Shown here: positions 1-18,189 of the stretch, in pieces
Layout of the letters: every line of letters starts with the position of its first letter
Numbering within the stretch: the first letter of the stretch is position 1
From: Paragorgia papillata
Taxonomy: Eukaryota; Cnidaria; Anthozoa; Scleralcyonacea; Coralliidae
Length of the DNA: 64,000 nt
Assembly: GCA_035771165.1 (NCBI GenBank)
Contig: JAWNZC010000102.1
Coordinates: forward strand, 2,636,001 to 2,700,000
Reading direction: 5' to 3'
Notes under the pieces: generated by a model
What the model was told of the DNA's origin: nothing
Databases searched by the model: none
What the model saw: the letters and a program-made list of their open reading frames with translations, nothing else
Position numbers and translations under genes: made by a program

Positions 1-395
1 ACAACAACAACAGCAACAACAACAACAACGCAACAACAACAACGCAACAACAACAACGCAACAACAACAACAACACCACGACAGCAACAACAACAACACA
101 ACAACAACAACAACAACGCAACAACAACAACAACAACGCAACAACAACAACAACGCAACAACAACAACAACGCAACAACAACAACAACGCAACAACAACA
201 ACAACGCAACAACAACAACAACGCAACAACAACAACAACGCAACAACAACAACAACGCAACAACAACAACAACAACGCAACAACAACAACAACACGACAG
301 CAACAACAACAACAACAACAACAACGCAACAACAACAACAACGCAACAAACAAACAACAACAACACGACAGCAAGAATAACAACAACAATCTTTA
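1..395. repeat. CAA-rich minisatellite
   Basis: This block is built from CAA triplets interrupted at fairly regular intervals by CG or CACGACAG variants. It has no coding signal on either strand. It sits directly beyond the last visible exon of the minus-strand sulfotransferase relative, so it is probably in that gene's next intron. Confidence 0.9.
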
Positions 396-416
396 TGATT
401 AAAATTGTTAAAATAC

Positions 417-2312
417 CTTAAGATCATTTGATATATTATTGTACAAGCCATCATCCTTTGTGTTTGTGTAAACGAAATCATTAAGCGACCAACATAACAT
501 ATTTTTCAAAATAACCAAAGACTCATCCAAGTAATCTCCAATCAAAACAACATCAAATTGCTTTTCTAGGTCGCTTATAAAGTCCTCTAACTTAGGCTGA
601 GATCTTCTTGATGGATACCCTAAGTCAAATGAGATTGCTATATAGGGAACAAATAATCAATAATATAAATAAGACCTGATCAAAAAAAATACTGTCAATG
701 ACAATATTGAAAGAATTTCTCGTCTCTTAGTTACTTACTGTTTGTATAAATATCTTTGAGAACTTTCCCTTTTTGAAGAAAATTATTAATTATTTTAAGT
801 CTTGTTTTGGCTGTGTATTTCTTAAGGGATAAACGTTCAACCAAGTTTGACAGATAAACTTTTACAGGGTCGTAAATAACTGCAATGAATACAGCATCCT
901 AGAGAGAAAAAATTATAACTATTAGTTTTTGTATATGTCTGTTGTATAAATATATACTCGGATATGACAGTTGAGTCAGTTAGGATACAATTTTCTTCAT
1001 GAATTATTAATGAAATTCAGAAATACATTACCGTACATATGATAAGTTGTACGTATACATGTAGTGCATGTGGTACGTTTGCGAGCTTGGTGTAATGGAA
1101 GAGGCGTTTGTTGGTCGTTCCTCAAGCAGTTACTCAGAAAAGATTTCTGAGGCCCAGACAGGGTTCGAACCTGCAACCTTCTAATGACCGGTTAGACGCT
1201 CTAATCATTGAGCTACTGAGGCTCAGATGGAAAGCTAAGGTTGTAAATTTATAGTCATATGTGCTCCTAAGTGGTAGCGTTTGCATATGAGATGTAGTTA
1301 AAGTGATATGATAAGTTGTACGTATACATGTAGTGTATGTGGTACCTTTGCGAGCTTGGTGTAATGGAACAGACGTTTGGTGGACGTTCGTCAAACTCAA
1401 TTACTCAGTAGATTTCTGAGCCACAGACAGGGTTCGAACGGAACCTGCAACTTTCTAATGACCGGTCAGACGCTCTGAGCCTCAGTAGCTCAATGATTAG
1501 AGCGTCTAACTGGTCATTAGAAGGTTGCAGGTTCGAACCCTTTCTGGGGCTCAGAAACCTTTTCTGAGTAATTGAGCTTGACGAACGTCCACCAAACGTC
1601 TGTTCCATTACCCTACCTTGAACATATATCTCTTCATGGTAGCGAACATATACGGTGAGTTTATTAACATATGGACACGGTTAGTAAAAATCAAACTTGA
1701 ATCAACGAAACTTGGATGAAATCTGAGTGGCCAATATGATTGAAAACTGGATCTTTTAGGTAAGGCAAATGTTAGTTGGTGAAGGTCACCGTATCTGTAC
1801 ATAATGTTGGTAAAAGTTTCGTTGTCGTGGTAACGACTTTGGATCAGAACAACTGTCCTTGAAGGTTCTTCATTTGAACACGTTCTGCAATTTAACAAAA
1901 TTCGAAAATTGGCAAAAATTCTAAAAGTATCAGAAATTGGCAATAATTATAAGAAATACCAGAATTTTTTAATGCTTTTAAAAAAAATTGGAAATTGGCA
2001 ATAATTCTAATAAGTATTAGAATTTTTTTAATAATTCTTAGAAATCTACACTTACTTTTTTGTTTCGGGATTTTCATTGTAATTATAATCAATGGTTTCA
2101 TCCCATTCTATGCTGTTAGGGCTTTCTATTCCTTCAGTGCTGGAATCATAATACGTTGAACCAGCAATGGTTAAATTACCATCACTGGGATCATTTGTTG
2201 TATGTTTTCCTTGTGGTAAATCTGAGGTATATTCTGTGTTATCATTATCAATGTATACTGTCTTTAAACCATGGCTGGAAAAAGAAAAGTTGGTGAATAA
2301 GTCAGTTGGTTA

Positions 2313-2350
<38 letters not shown>

Positions 2351-3294
2351 TGTCTGTCTGTCAGTCCGTCCGTCTGTCCGTCCGTCTGTCAGTCCGTCCA
2401 ATAGTCAGTTAGCTTGTTGTTTGTTTGTTTGTTTATTATTTATTTATTTTAGTTACTTATATATTTATTTATTTAACGGATTTTATTATACATGTAAGGT
2501 CTAACTAGATAATTTATAAAATTCTATGTCTTCGCAAATAATTTAATACTTCTCATATATTGAGCTTGGGTGTTCTATGTTTACCTACGTCTGTCACGTG
2601 ATATTTCGCGCCAAAACAAAATATTTTTCAAACTCGGGGAAGAAGCAATGGACGACCATTCTGTTTGGAATGATTCTTGCCTCGCTTTTCAAGGCCCTCT
2701 TCATTTATTTCGCGTTTTTTAAATACACAGGTAAGTTAATAAAAGTGTCGTTGTCTTCGAGAGAGAAGAACTAGAGCTTCTACTTGAGTTTTAAATGTGG
2801 AGAAGTGTCCGAATGTTTTGAGTTTGAGAGTTAATTGTGGTTCGACTTTGGTTAATTGAGCTACCATAATTGACTTCTTTTTCAATTAGAGTTCTTGTTT
2901 GTCTTGTGAATTTAAGCTTTCGAAATAAGTCTGTATTACAATTTAAAACATTCTAGAACTGGAAGAGCCACGTTAAAGAAATACTGAGAGCGCATGAAAA
3001 GAAAATAGGCGAGACGAACGCGAACTGTCACAAACACCAAAATCTTCAAAAAGTTAACCGAGCGAAGACATTTCAGGTAAGCTTAACCGAGAAAAAAATA
3101 AACTAGTGTAGCTTTTATAACTTTAAATAAGATATAACTTACTTGTTAGAGATTAATGTGAAGAATTTCTTTTGGTTTACTTGCTTTCTGGACGTGTTTT
3201 CTTGGTGCATTTCATTTTGAATCCAATAACGGAGCAAGAAGATTGTCGTAAGAAAAGTGAACACTATTATCAATGTTTTCGTTGAGGAGTCCAT
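417..3294 (-). CDS. Galactose-3-O-sulfotransferase-like protein, degenerate PAPS loops (5' part; 3' end off window)
   Basis: Five minus-strand exons join in phase: 3294-3185, 2274-2056, 1884-1617, 898-739 and 637-417. Exon 1 encodes a short cytoplasmic tail and a signal anchor (starting MDSSTKTLIIVFTFLTTIF), as in type II Golgi enzymes. Exon 2 is an acidic, Ser/Thr-rich stem. Exons 3-5 align by eye with the intact paralogue at 15.2-18.2 kb: YRYGDLHQLTFALP matches FADLNDLKVALP, and DYLDESLVILKNMLCW matches EYFDESLIVLKKSFCW. Active family members bind PAPS through a KTGSST loop and a downstream RNPxxxxxS motif; here these read SRYHDNETF and YDPVKVYLS, so catalysis is unlikely (inference). Intron 1 appears to use a GC-AG donor (AAGCAAGT), the only choice that keeps phase with exon 2. 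The final exon must lie left of position 1. All visible exons are open, so it may be a pseudoenzyme rather than a pseudogene. Confidence 0.75.
1149..1224 (-). repeat. tRNA-derived SINE head (tRNA-Thr-like)
   Basis: Read on the minus strand this is a 76-nt tRNA-like unit with a GAGCCTC acceptor arm, an A box around TAGCTCAATGATTAGAGC and a B box GGTTCGAACCC. It is embedded in a longer unit (about 1040-1400) also found at 58.05-58.5 kb, so it is a dispersed SINE and not a functional tRNA gene. Confidence 0.7.
1477..1552 (+). repeat. tRNA-derived SINE head, opposite orientation
   Basis: This is a second copy of the tRNA-like unit on the plus strand, with GAGCCTC pairing with GGGGCTC over 76 nt. 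The anticodon stem TCTAA/TTAGA encloses loop CTGGTCA, which would give a GGT (Thr) anticodon. With the inverted copy at 1149-1224 it forms an inverted pair inside an intron of the minus-strand gene. Confidence 0.7.
2312..2402. repeat. (GTCT)n microsatellite
   Basis: A run of GTCT tetranucleotides with GTCC and GTCA variants lies in intron 1 of the minus-strand sulfotransferase relative, close to the acceptor of exon 2. Confidence 0.9.
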
Positions 3295-5802
3295 TGATTG
3301 TACCAATAATTGTTTATTTTGTAGTTTTAGTCAAGTTTTGTTTAATATCTAAGCTGTATAACTGTTTCACTGCCGTTCGTATATAAGAAGGCGAAGTCTT
3401 GTAATCTTCAGGCAATTTTCTGACATTGAATAGCGACTTGCCAGGTGGCGTGTTTATTCCAACACGTGTGGGTTATTGTTTTTACGAAAACTATTTAATT
3501 GTTTTAATTGTTCATGTGTAGGAAAATACCTGTTAAACATTTTAATATTTAATACTAAAACAACTTGAAAAATCTTTTGGAAAGGCAGGGGGTTCTTAAC
3601 CCGGGTTCAAGAATTCCTACGGGGTTGTGGACGGGGAGAAAAAACGGGTGTAACTACGGGTTTGGAACAGGTGAACCAAGAACAAAAAATTTTTTTTCGG
3701 GTTACTGAAAATTATCTTTAGAAAAAATTCAATTCTAAGTCAAATTTTGTTATTAAAGACTATATCTATATGATCCATTTCAGCACTACAATATATTTGG
3801 AATGCATTTTCTGCAGTACAGTTACAATACATTTGGACTGTAGTTTCTTACATGAAGTAGTTAAGGCTCCAAATATGCATGGTGAGCCTGCACTACCGGC
3901 GTTTAAAATCCAAATCAAATTGCAACTTTCCACGCGCTCTTGGAAGATCAACAAAATGGCATTATTTGAAGAAATAATTTTGAGAGAAGCAGTTAAACGC
4001 GACTTGACCAAATTCCTTAAGTTCTTTTCAACTAAGTGACATTTGCATTGCATGGGGGCTTTCTGACTAGCCAGAATGGCAGAATCGACAAATTATATCT
4101 GCACGTCGGACAAGAGCAAAGACTACCGGTATGTCTGTATAAAACTTCAGGTAGGCCTGTGAGTATTTAGTTTCAATCAAGATAGTATTAATAATAATTT
4201 TATTCGTTAAGTTTAACAGAAATTGTAAAATTTAGATAAAATCCACGGCAGACATCATTGAACTCATGTTTGGGCAATTGGGGGGGGGGGGGGGGCACCC
4301 TCCCATCCCATCCCATCTAGGAAGGGTTTGTCTAAGGGCTAGACCCCCTCCCTCTGAAAGCTCAGACTAGCTGATTGTTTGGGAAAAGCCAGGAAACTAA
4401 ATGAAAAGAATTTGGACTCATGTTGGGGAGTCTTTAGTGCTGTCACTTCTGTCCCATTGAATTTCATATTTCTTTTGATATGTTTTTACCAAGCACTTTC
4501 AAAAAATAATTATACCCTTGTACACTCTGGGGGGAGGGGGGAGGGGGGGGGGGGGGTTGGCAACTGGAAAAGAATACAGATACTCTAATAATTAAGAACA
4601 TCTTTTCTATAAAATTGATGATGCTCGTTTCCGTAATTCTCTTTCTTGCAAGGCCCTTGTTGATTGTAAAGAACTTGCTGAATGACGTGTCGTTATTGAT
4701 GGATGTCTAGTCTGGAAATGAAAGTGATACTTGATGTTAGTATTATAGAAGATTTTCTGATTGAATGGAAATACCCACCACTACTGGCTTGTAGCTTAAG
4801 ACACCTATTATGTCTGTCTGTCTGCTTGTTTGTCTGTCTGTCTGTCTGTCTGTCTTCTAGTCTGTCTGATTGTCTGTCTGTCTACAGTGGGAATCTTACA
4901 GGACTGTATGCCAATCAGTTATATATGCATTATTCACTGCAGGCTTAAAGACAAGGGGTAGCTCCTTCCACATCATATATGACAAACTTTCATAGGCGTA
5001 CGAGGCGGAGGGGGGCAGGGGGGGCAGCTGCCCCCCCAGACGAATGGAAATGTTGCTAAGTCGGGCAAATTTTCAAGCTAAGTCGGGCAAAAATATAGGG
5101 AAAAATTTAAAAATAGGATGAAAATATAGAAAAGTAATCAAAACAATTTAATATCTGTGTATTGTAGGAGATAAAGTATATTGAACAACACGCACTTAGT
5201 GATTTTTTTATATCAAAATTCGGGCAATTTCCGTTTCAGTTGGGCAAAATGTTCTCCGCCCCCCCTATAAATTTGTGCCCGTACGCCTATGCAAACTTTG
5301 CTCAGAAACAAAACTAAGGGCTGCACAATTGAATTTTAAAGATATTTTAAATAATTTTGTTCCACAAAGAAATGCAGACACAAAAACAATTAGTACATGA
5401 AACATCTGTTTTGCTTACATCTGTATTGTCTTTGGAATTACTTTGTGTTCTTTTTAATGAACGACCTTCTAAAATTTTTTGAATGGAATCTTCACGTCTC
5501 AATGCTCTTCTTTTTTTGCCATTCTAATAAATATAAGACAATATTTTAAATTTAAAATGTTCAATGATAATTTTTCACTCGTATCTCCTTCCACATTTGC
5601 TAAGTTTCATAATTATTATCTCACAACTTGAGCACTGTCTGAGATCCCGCGCTAAATGTTATCGGTGTTCAATTTCAGTACTTTGGAATAAGTGAAATGT
5701 GATTGGTTAATACAAAAATAAACATTAATTTACAATGGACAAAAACTTGATTCGAGCATTAGAAATAACCTTGCCTTGAATGAACTCATACTTGACCCAG
5801 TG
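3295..5802. other. Intergenic region between two minus-strand genes
   Basis: No gene model could be supported here. It should contain the promoter of the sulfotransferase relative and the 3' flank of the CNBD gene. It holds poly-G runs near 4280 and 4530-4557, a (GTCT)n tract at about 4810-4885 and a TIR element at 4991-5292. An ORF at 3770-4039 is open on both strands but shows no recognisable domain. Confidence 0.6.
4991..5292. mobile_element. Short TIR element (MITE-like), CATAGGCGTACG ends
   Basis: The left end CATAGGCGTACG is mirrored by CGTACGCCTATG at the right end. Inside is G-rich then C-rich low-complexity DNA and no ORF. Size about 300 bp, typical of a non-autonomous DNA transposon. 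Confidence 0.65.
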
Positions 5803-12053
<6,251 letters not shown>

Positions 12054-12920
12054 ATCTTGATCTTATTAATGTTAATATCGTTGTTTGGCAACGGTGAATC
12101 TTCTGTGCTGAAGTTTCGTCAGTTTTGCAGGTGGTGGTCTGTTATTTTTTATTTAGTCTGATGAAGACGCAAAACATCAGGTTTTTTGTTACCTAAATTT
12201 CAGCAGTTCACTACCTTTAAGATTTTCTTTATTCATCATACAACAGCAAACTCTATCCAGCACATTTTTATATAACTCCCATTTTTCTGTTAACTTCAGT
12301 TTCTATTTGTACCCAGCTGTGTATTATAATGACTCATAATTATTATGGAAATAATTCATAATTATTTCATTCGACAGATTTGTATTTCTAGTCGAAAGAA
12401 AACATGAAATAATGAAAAACTATAATAAAAGCGTAGAGCTAAAGAGTGTTCAGTTGTTCGTATTGTATAAGCGAGTTTTTAAAATCAGTTTTAAGATATT
12501 CTTGTCTATGGTATACAAAGAAAAATCAAATAAAAGAAACACTAATTTATAAATTATTCAAACAAACGTTGTATCAGCTGTTGTGAATAGCTAATTTTCT
12601 CCCTGCTTCGTTTTTCGCAATCTCGTTCCCAGAGCCCACGTTCGAGTGACGTATCGACAAGTCAAAATTTACGCCTTTTGCTGTAAGTTTCGAATCAAGT
12701 AAATTTGAGCCAGTAACTTCTCTTAATTCAGTGTTTCACGTGAAATGACGTATTCAAATAAGCTGTTGTATTTTTCATTTGTATTTTCTAAAAGTTTTAG
12801 GTCAAGCGCTTGTAGTTTTTGCATTAAACCCAGTTTATCAACATCACTTCCACGTATAATTCCATTGTCCTATATGGACAATTCATTGTCATTCATTGTC
12901 CATATAATAAATAGAACATT

Positions 12921-13022
12921 ACACGGTTGCTCAAAGATATGGATTTTATGTTCTCGTGGCAAGAGCAATATCTCAACACTTTGCCACTCGAACATAAAAT
13001 CCATATATTCTCGCCACCGTGT
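12921..13022. repeat. Inverted repeat, arms of about 48 bp
   Basis: ACACGGTTGC followed by GGATTTTATGTTCTCGTGGC is mirrored by GCCACTCGAACATAAAATCC and then CACCGTGT. This is probably a small TIR element. Confidence 0.75.
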
Positions 13023-14355
13023 AACTTGTGACGAAGTAGAAAATTAGAAATTTAAATAGTATTTTAATTATATTTAAGTTTAGAATAAGGCATGTAAAAT
13101 AATAAGTAAATAAGTAATAATAAGTAAAATAATAATTAGGACAATCCCTTAGAGAGTTGTCAGACGTCAAGTTTATGTAAATGCCAACGCCTTAGAGAAA
13201 AAGGAGAGTCCGAAAGTGTCTTGGAGAGAGAGAGGTCATCGTTGTTAGGCGAAAGGAAGATACGAGAGTTCTACTTGCTTGGAAACCGCCAAGCTCGCAG
13301 ATATGACAGAAAGATATTGACAGTAAAGACGGTTGGGGTAAGAGACAGCCTTGTTCAAAGGTACACTAGACCAACGTCGTCATCGATAATTATTTGAGTT
13401 CGGGAGCAAGTGGTGGTGGCAGTTACGTATAAAACGCTGAGCAGAATCTCGTACAGTTTAGAGTTGGCACGTCGGAAGCCAGCAAACGTTAGTCGCTGAA
13501 AAGACCTCGCGTTCAGATAACATATCTCGTGGAAGAAAGCGGAGCAAAGGAAGACTCTAGAGTGAAGAAGAAGCCTAGGCAGAAGCCGAAGAAGACGACT
13601 GACAACGGACAAAAACTCTTAGGAATTCGTTAAGTATATCATCATTATTTAGTTAATTAAATACGACCGGTATGTTTAGATTACAAACCGAGCTAGCCCG
13701 GTTAACCGGGATGAGTTTACGAAACGATTACATGGAGCGGGCTAGCCCGGTAAGCCGGAATGATTTCAGGCCGAAATTCGCAATTATCAAGTAAATAAGG
13801 GCAAAGTTACGTTAGTTTTACTTCAGTTTTACACTGATTAGTCTATTATTTATTTTGTAAACCCATCGGTAATAAAAATATTGTTAAAGTCTTAGCTAAC
13901 CCAGGAAAGCGTCTTCACGAAGACTAATTAATTTATTAAATCTTCACTTTGATCACGAATCTATCCAGGGACGTATAGCCAGAGGGGACCCGCGTTTGAT
14001 ATAAAACGACAGACCTGCAAAACTGATGCATCAATTGTGTCAGGAAATAAACTGTAAACAGTGTATTCAATCTACTGAGTGTATACATTTTGAGTATCTA
14101 TGTGACGTTTGCGTGTTTTGAGTATTTTATATGAAGTTTTTTAACCTTTAGAGTCTGTAAAATCTTCCTCCAAAGCCAGGAAATGGCATTTCAGCGACTG
14201 TCAATTTCAAAATTTCCCGGGAAGCATGCCCCCGGACCCCTCTAAAATTTATTTTGAATTCGACTCCGCCCCCCCTCCCCCCCCCTTCCAAAATCCTGGC
14301 TCTATCTGAAGTTTCCTAGATTATTTACTCTGCTACAGTATTTTCTTAAAACATA

Positions 14356-14513
14356 GGGCGCTTTCCAATTGACAAGGTTAGACCGATCAGTCCGGCCAGA
14401 ATGGGCTTGCTTTTGATTAGGACCAAATTTTCCAGTCAGACCATCCCAGGTCTCAAACGAATCGTGTTCCATTTAACCGGACTGACCGGTCTAACCGTGT
14501 AAATGGAAAGCCC
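14356..14513. mobile_element. Short TIR element (MITE-like), about 158 bp
   Basis: The left arm GGGCGCTTTCCAATTGAC with GGTTAGACCGATCAGTCCGG is mirrored by CCGGACTGACCGGTCTAACC and TGGAAAGCCCCC on the right. No ORF. Confidence 0.75.
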
Positions 14514-15157
14514 CCATATAACATCAATACTACTCATTTAACAATTATTACTCTTGTATTAACCTCTTAGCTTCAATAAATATATTGGTCCGTAATCTAC
14601 AAAGTACATGCAGAGGACAATGGAATCGGTCACATCGAATTTTGACTTTAATTTTCTAAATACATACTACAAAATGGGATAAATTTAGCCAATTGTAACT
14701 CGTGCGGCGCCTAAATTTTGGAATTCTCTAAAAAAAATCGTAAATTGTCTAAAATTTGTATGAAACGATAGTTGCGCGGCTAGAGAGCTAAAATCAGACT
14801 TATATCCAGAAATATCGACATCTTTGTGCCATTTCGATCGAGGTCAAGAATATTGCTTAATTACAGACAGACAATAACCTGTTCTATAATTATAGGTAGG
14901 AAACGGTTGAACAATGACCTGATCTGATTTTTGAACAGGTACACCAAACACCAATAAGAATCTTTTGTCAATGCCAGTAAAAGGTCTTGCTGATAATTGT
15001 AAATATGTATCTAACTGCCAAGCGGTATATCAATCATGAATCCGATTGACAATATCGACTACAACACCGCTGAGTCTATTGCTTGAGGTGTATATATTTT
15101 TATGGTGATACCAAGGATATTAATATAGAGGATAGCCTTGCCTTTGGCTTGTGTTAA

Positions 15158-18157
15158 ATGGTTTGGAGAAAGTTTAAGACGATATGGATTTTTGCCGTTA
15201 TTTTTGTTGTCTTGTACATCATTGTTAAGAATGAACATTTTCAAAAGCTCTCTCGACGTTTTGGGCGAAATATTGTGGATGAAGTTGATGCGAATGGAGA
15301 CCGTGGAGTTACAAGGTACGTATTATATTATATACATATATATGTATGTACAAACTTTATTTAATCTACTTAGCTCACAGAACTATTTACTAGGACACTA
15401 TAGCGTTGATTTTACGGAGGGAAACCGGAGAACTTGGAGACAACCTTCGAGATACAGGAGAGAACCAACAACTTTACTCCCTCGAGTTTTACGCGAGTTA
15501 TCCATCTGAATATTAACCCCGTTCGCCCGCGATTAACTTTAATCAAAGACATATGGTTTCAATGCATGTTAAAGTAAAAAACGGTCAGCGGAGTGGTCTG
15601 TGGGCTTAATGTTGTCGCTACACTCCACTGTCCTTCATTACTTATCATGCATCTAAATCATAAATCAGCCTGCTTAGTGTCTTATTATATAATTGTGAAA
15701 CTTTGTAGTAATTGTTACGATTTACTCTATAAATGAACAATATTGCAAACGGCAGTATTTCACTCTCTAAAATCTCAGCAGTTCACCATCTTTAAGATTT
15801 TCTATACATCGTAACACACTGCCTACACAGCACTCTACTTTTATATTACTCCATGATTTACTCTCGTTCAAATAATATACTGATAATAATAATTTTATAT
15901 TTCTATTGTTTCACTGTTTATATTCTTTTCTTTGTTAGCAAACACAGAATCAAGTTAGAAAATACAAAATCACTAACAAAACCTCCATTGGTGCCGAAGT
16001 TGTTAAAAAATAAGTTAAAAAACTTGTTAAAAAAAGATACCCAGTCTATCAACCATGCCCATACTCGAATGCTCAAGGAAAGGTATGATCTGTTATTTCT
16101 GAGCTTTAAGCCCTAATCAAACGAGAACGCAAGTCATCTCAAGTTGGCAGTCACGCTATCTCAGCAAGGCCAGCCAGCCGCTCTAAATAGTTTCCCGAAA
16201 ATATCATGTGCCGTGACAAAGTTAAAACTTGTTTAAAACACTCGTGAAACCTTTATTTTGTTAATTTGGGTGTTCAAACGACCGCCACAGAAATTCTGAC
16301 TGCCAACTTGCGATGACATTGACTTGCGTTCTCGTTTGATTAGGGCTTTACTTTAGTTAATAGAATAGCTCTAATGATGGTCGTGACTATTGAAAAGTTT
16401 TATTGGCGTTATAGATTGGCGGGGTTTTCAGTGAAGTTCAAAATTAGTTCTATACTCGAAAACCCTATAGGAACCTTTACTTTTTATTATTTCTATAACT
16501 TTCCTGGTTTCAAGTTATATATCATACACGAGGAGGAGTGTTTCATCAGGATTTCCAAACACCGAGACTTTTGTTGAAAATCGAGGCGAAGCCGAGGTTT
16601 TTGAACAAATTTCGAGGTGTTTGGAATCCTGATGAAACACTCTTCCGAGTGTATGATATAGCTTCTCAAACAAATCCGTATTTTAAGAGAAAATCGAGGC
16701 GAAAGTTGGCTTAATTTATGTAATTTCTCCCTCCGATATCAAAACCTCCGTCTCGGTCCTGATTTCGGTTCATGAATTATTAATGAATTTGAGAAGTCCC
16801 GCGGTCAAGTCTTTCATATTGTCGGGCATTAATTATTGCATATAATTTTGTATCAATTATGTACACTGTAACAATATATTTATTATCTTTTCAGCTGTAA
16901 ACCTACCCAAGCAGTTGTGTTTATTAAAACTCACAAAACTGGTAGCAGTACTATCACCAATATCTTAAACCGTTTTGCTGACCTCAATGATTTAAAAGTT
17001 GCTCTGCCAATGGGTGACTTCTATCGTTTTCGCTGGCCAGTCCCATTTCATTGGTCCGCAGTTGATCTATGGAGATTGGACGGCGATACTCCTAGTATAC
17101 TTTGTAACCACGCTCGATATAATCGTCCTACGCTGCAACTGATTATGACAAAAGGTTCAAAATATATCACCATTCTTCGCAATCCCGTGGAACAGTATGA
17201 ATCAATGTTTAACTACATGGAGTTCAATAATTTTCTTCAACTTAATCTTTCCAAGAATCCTTTGGCAGATTTCGTGAAAAACCCAGTTCCTCGTTTGTAT
17301 AAAATGCGGGATAAATTTCGCGGAATTCCAGAGACTATGAACCTGGTGAAGAACCCGATGTTCTTTGATTTGGGTAAGTGTTGATTGATTGATTGAACGA
17401 TTGATTGATTGAATGATTGATCGATTGATTGATCGATTGATGATCGGTTGATCGGTTGATTGATTAATCGAATCATTTATTCATTTTAATCTTTTTAGGT
17501 ATGTATCCTCCTGCGTACGACAACATGGCGCGCGTAAAGAAAGAAATTTTAAAAATTAATCGAGATTTTGAGCTGGTTCTGATCATGGAGTATTTTGATG
17601 AAAGTTTAATTGTTTTAAAGAAATCATTTTGTTGGCAAATGGAAGATCTTCTTTATGTTAAATTCAATCAACGAAGACATGCGCACAGGATTCAATTAAG
17701 CGATGACATCAAAAGGAATATTCGAAACTGGAACAAAGCAGATGTTTTACTTTACGAGTTTTTCAACAAGACGTTGTGGACAAAAATTAAAGATTACGGA
17801 CCTTCTTTTTGGAAAGATTTGAACGAGTTCAGGAAATTGAATTCAAAAATTGAAGAGTTATGTGTTGATAAAAGAGAAGTTTCTGAAACAGCGTTTCATT
17901 TGAAAGGAGAAATTCGCAGTTTCCGATTAAATCCTCGCGTTTCAAACTATGATCGTTATTTTTGCCAAAAAATTATTAGAAATGAGATTAATTATATTAA
18001 CTATTTTCGTGTGAAGTATAAACCATACGGTAGTTATCAAAATTTATTAGAAATGGAAGGAAAGAAGAAACCATCAACTAGGGAACTGATAGAAAGACTT
18101 CAAATTGCAAGTAACATTAGGTTTGCTTCTGATTCAATACCAAGAGCAGTTACCTGA
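15158..18157 (+). CDS. Galactose-3-O-sulfotransferase family enzyme (Gal3ST-like)
   Basis: Four plus-strand exons join in phase: 15158-15315, 15939-16082, 16895-17373 and 17499-18157, giving 479 aa, close to the usual family length. Residues about 8-24 (TIWIFAVIFVVLYIIV) form a signal anchor, so this is a type II Golgi membrane protein with a basic stem up to about residue 100. The catalytic part begins CKPTQAVVFIKTHKTGSST, the 5'-phosphosulfate-binding loop of PAPS sulfotransferases. ILRNPVEQYESMFNY matches the 3'-phosphate-binding motif. Members transfer sulfate from PAPS to the 3-OH of terminal galactose on glycolipids or glycans; the acceptor cannot be told from sequence. The gene diverges from the CNBD gene and is a paralogue of the degenerate copy at 0.4-3.3 kb. 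Introns 2 and 3 hold a TIR element, an inverted repeat and a TTGA microsatellite. Confidence 0.9.
16108..16348. mobile_element. TIR element (MITE-like) in Gal3ST intron 2
   Basis: AAGCCCTAATCAAACGAGAA at the left is mirrored by TTCTCGTTTGATTAGGGCTT at the right, about 240 bp apart. Flanking TA dinucleotides are consistent with a Tc1/mariner-type target site. No ORF. Confidence 0.8.
16514..16662. repeat. Hairpin repeat, family 'TGTTTCATCAGGA'
   Basis: ATCATACACGAGGAGGAGTG and TTTCATCAGGATTTCCAAACACC are mirrored by GGTGTTTGGAATCCTGATGA and CGAGTGTATGAT. Diverged relatives occur around 7080-7150, 18190-18560 and 29990-30110. It sits in Gal3ST intron 2, 230 bp before exon 3. Confidence 0.7.
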
Positions 18158-18189
18158 CTGAATATTTCATAAAATTTTAGAACTAATAG

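Larger units (their letters stand above)
12054..15157. other. Intergenic region upstream of CNBD and Gal3ST genes
   Basis: These divergently transcribed genes are separated by 3.1 kb with no supported exon. It contains an inverted repeat at 12921-13022, a segment with a TATAAAA motif at about 13427 and AATAAA at about 13872 that might be a retroelement LTR, a repeat copy at 14160-14310 and a TIR element at 14356-14513. Confidence 0.6.

Noticed and set aside
2577..2730. Possible plus-strand first exon with a hydrophobic segment (TTILFGMILASLFKALFIYF) and a GTAAGT donor
   Set aside because: It lies inside intron 1 of the minus-strand sulfotransferase relative. The nearest candidate next exon (2956-3075) gives an early stop in the required phase, so no gene model could be built.
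3770..4151. ORF open on both strands and a short ATG-starting segment ending CTTCAG|GTAGGC
   Set aside because: No domain, no second exon in phase and no repeat family recognised; left as unassigned.
13140..14040. Possible solo LTR with TATAAAA near 13427 and AATAAA near 13872
   Set aside because: No TG...CA ends, target-site duplication, second LTR, primer-binding site or retroviral coding region could be identified.
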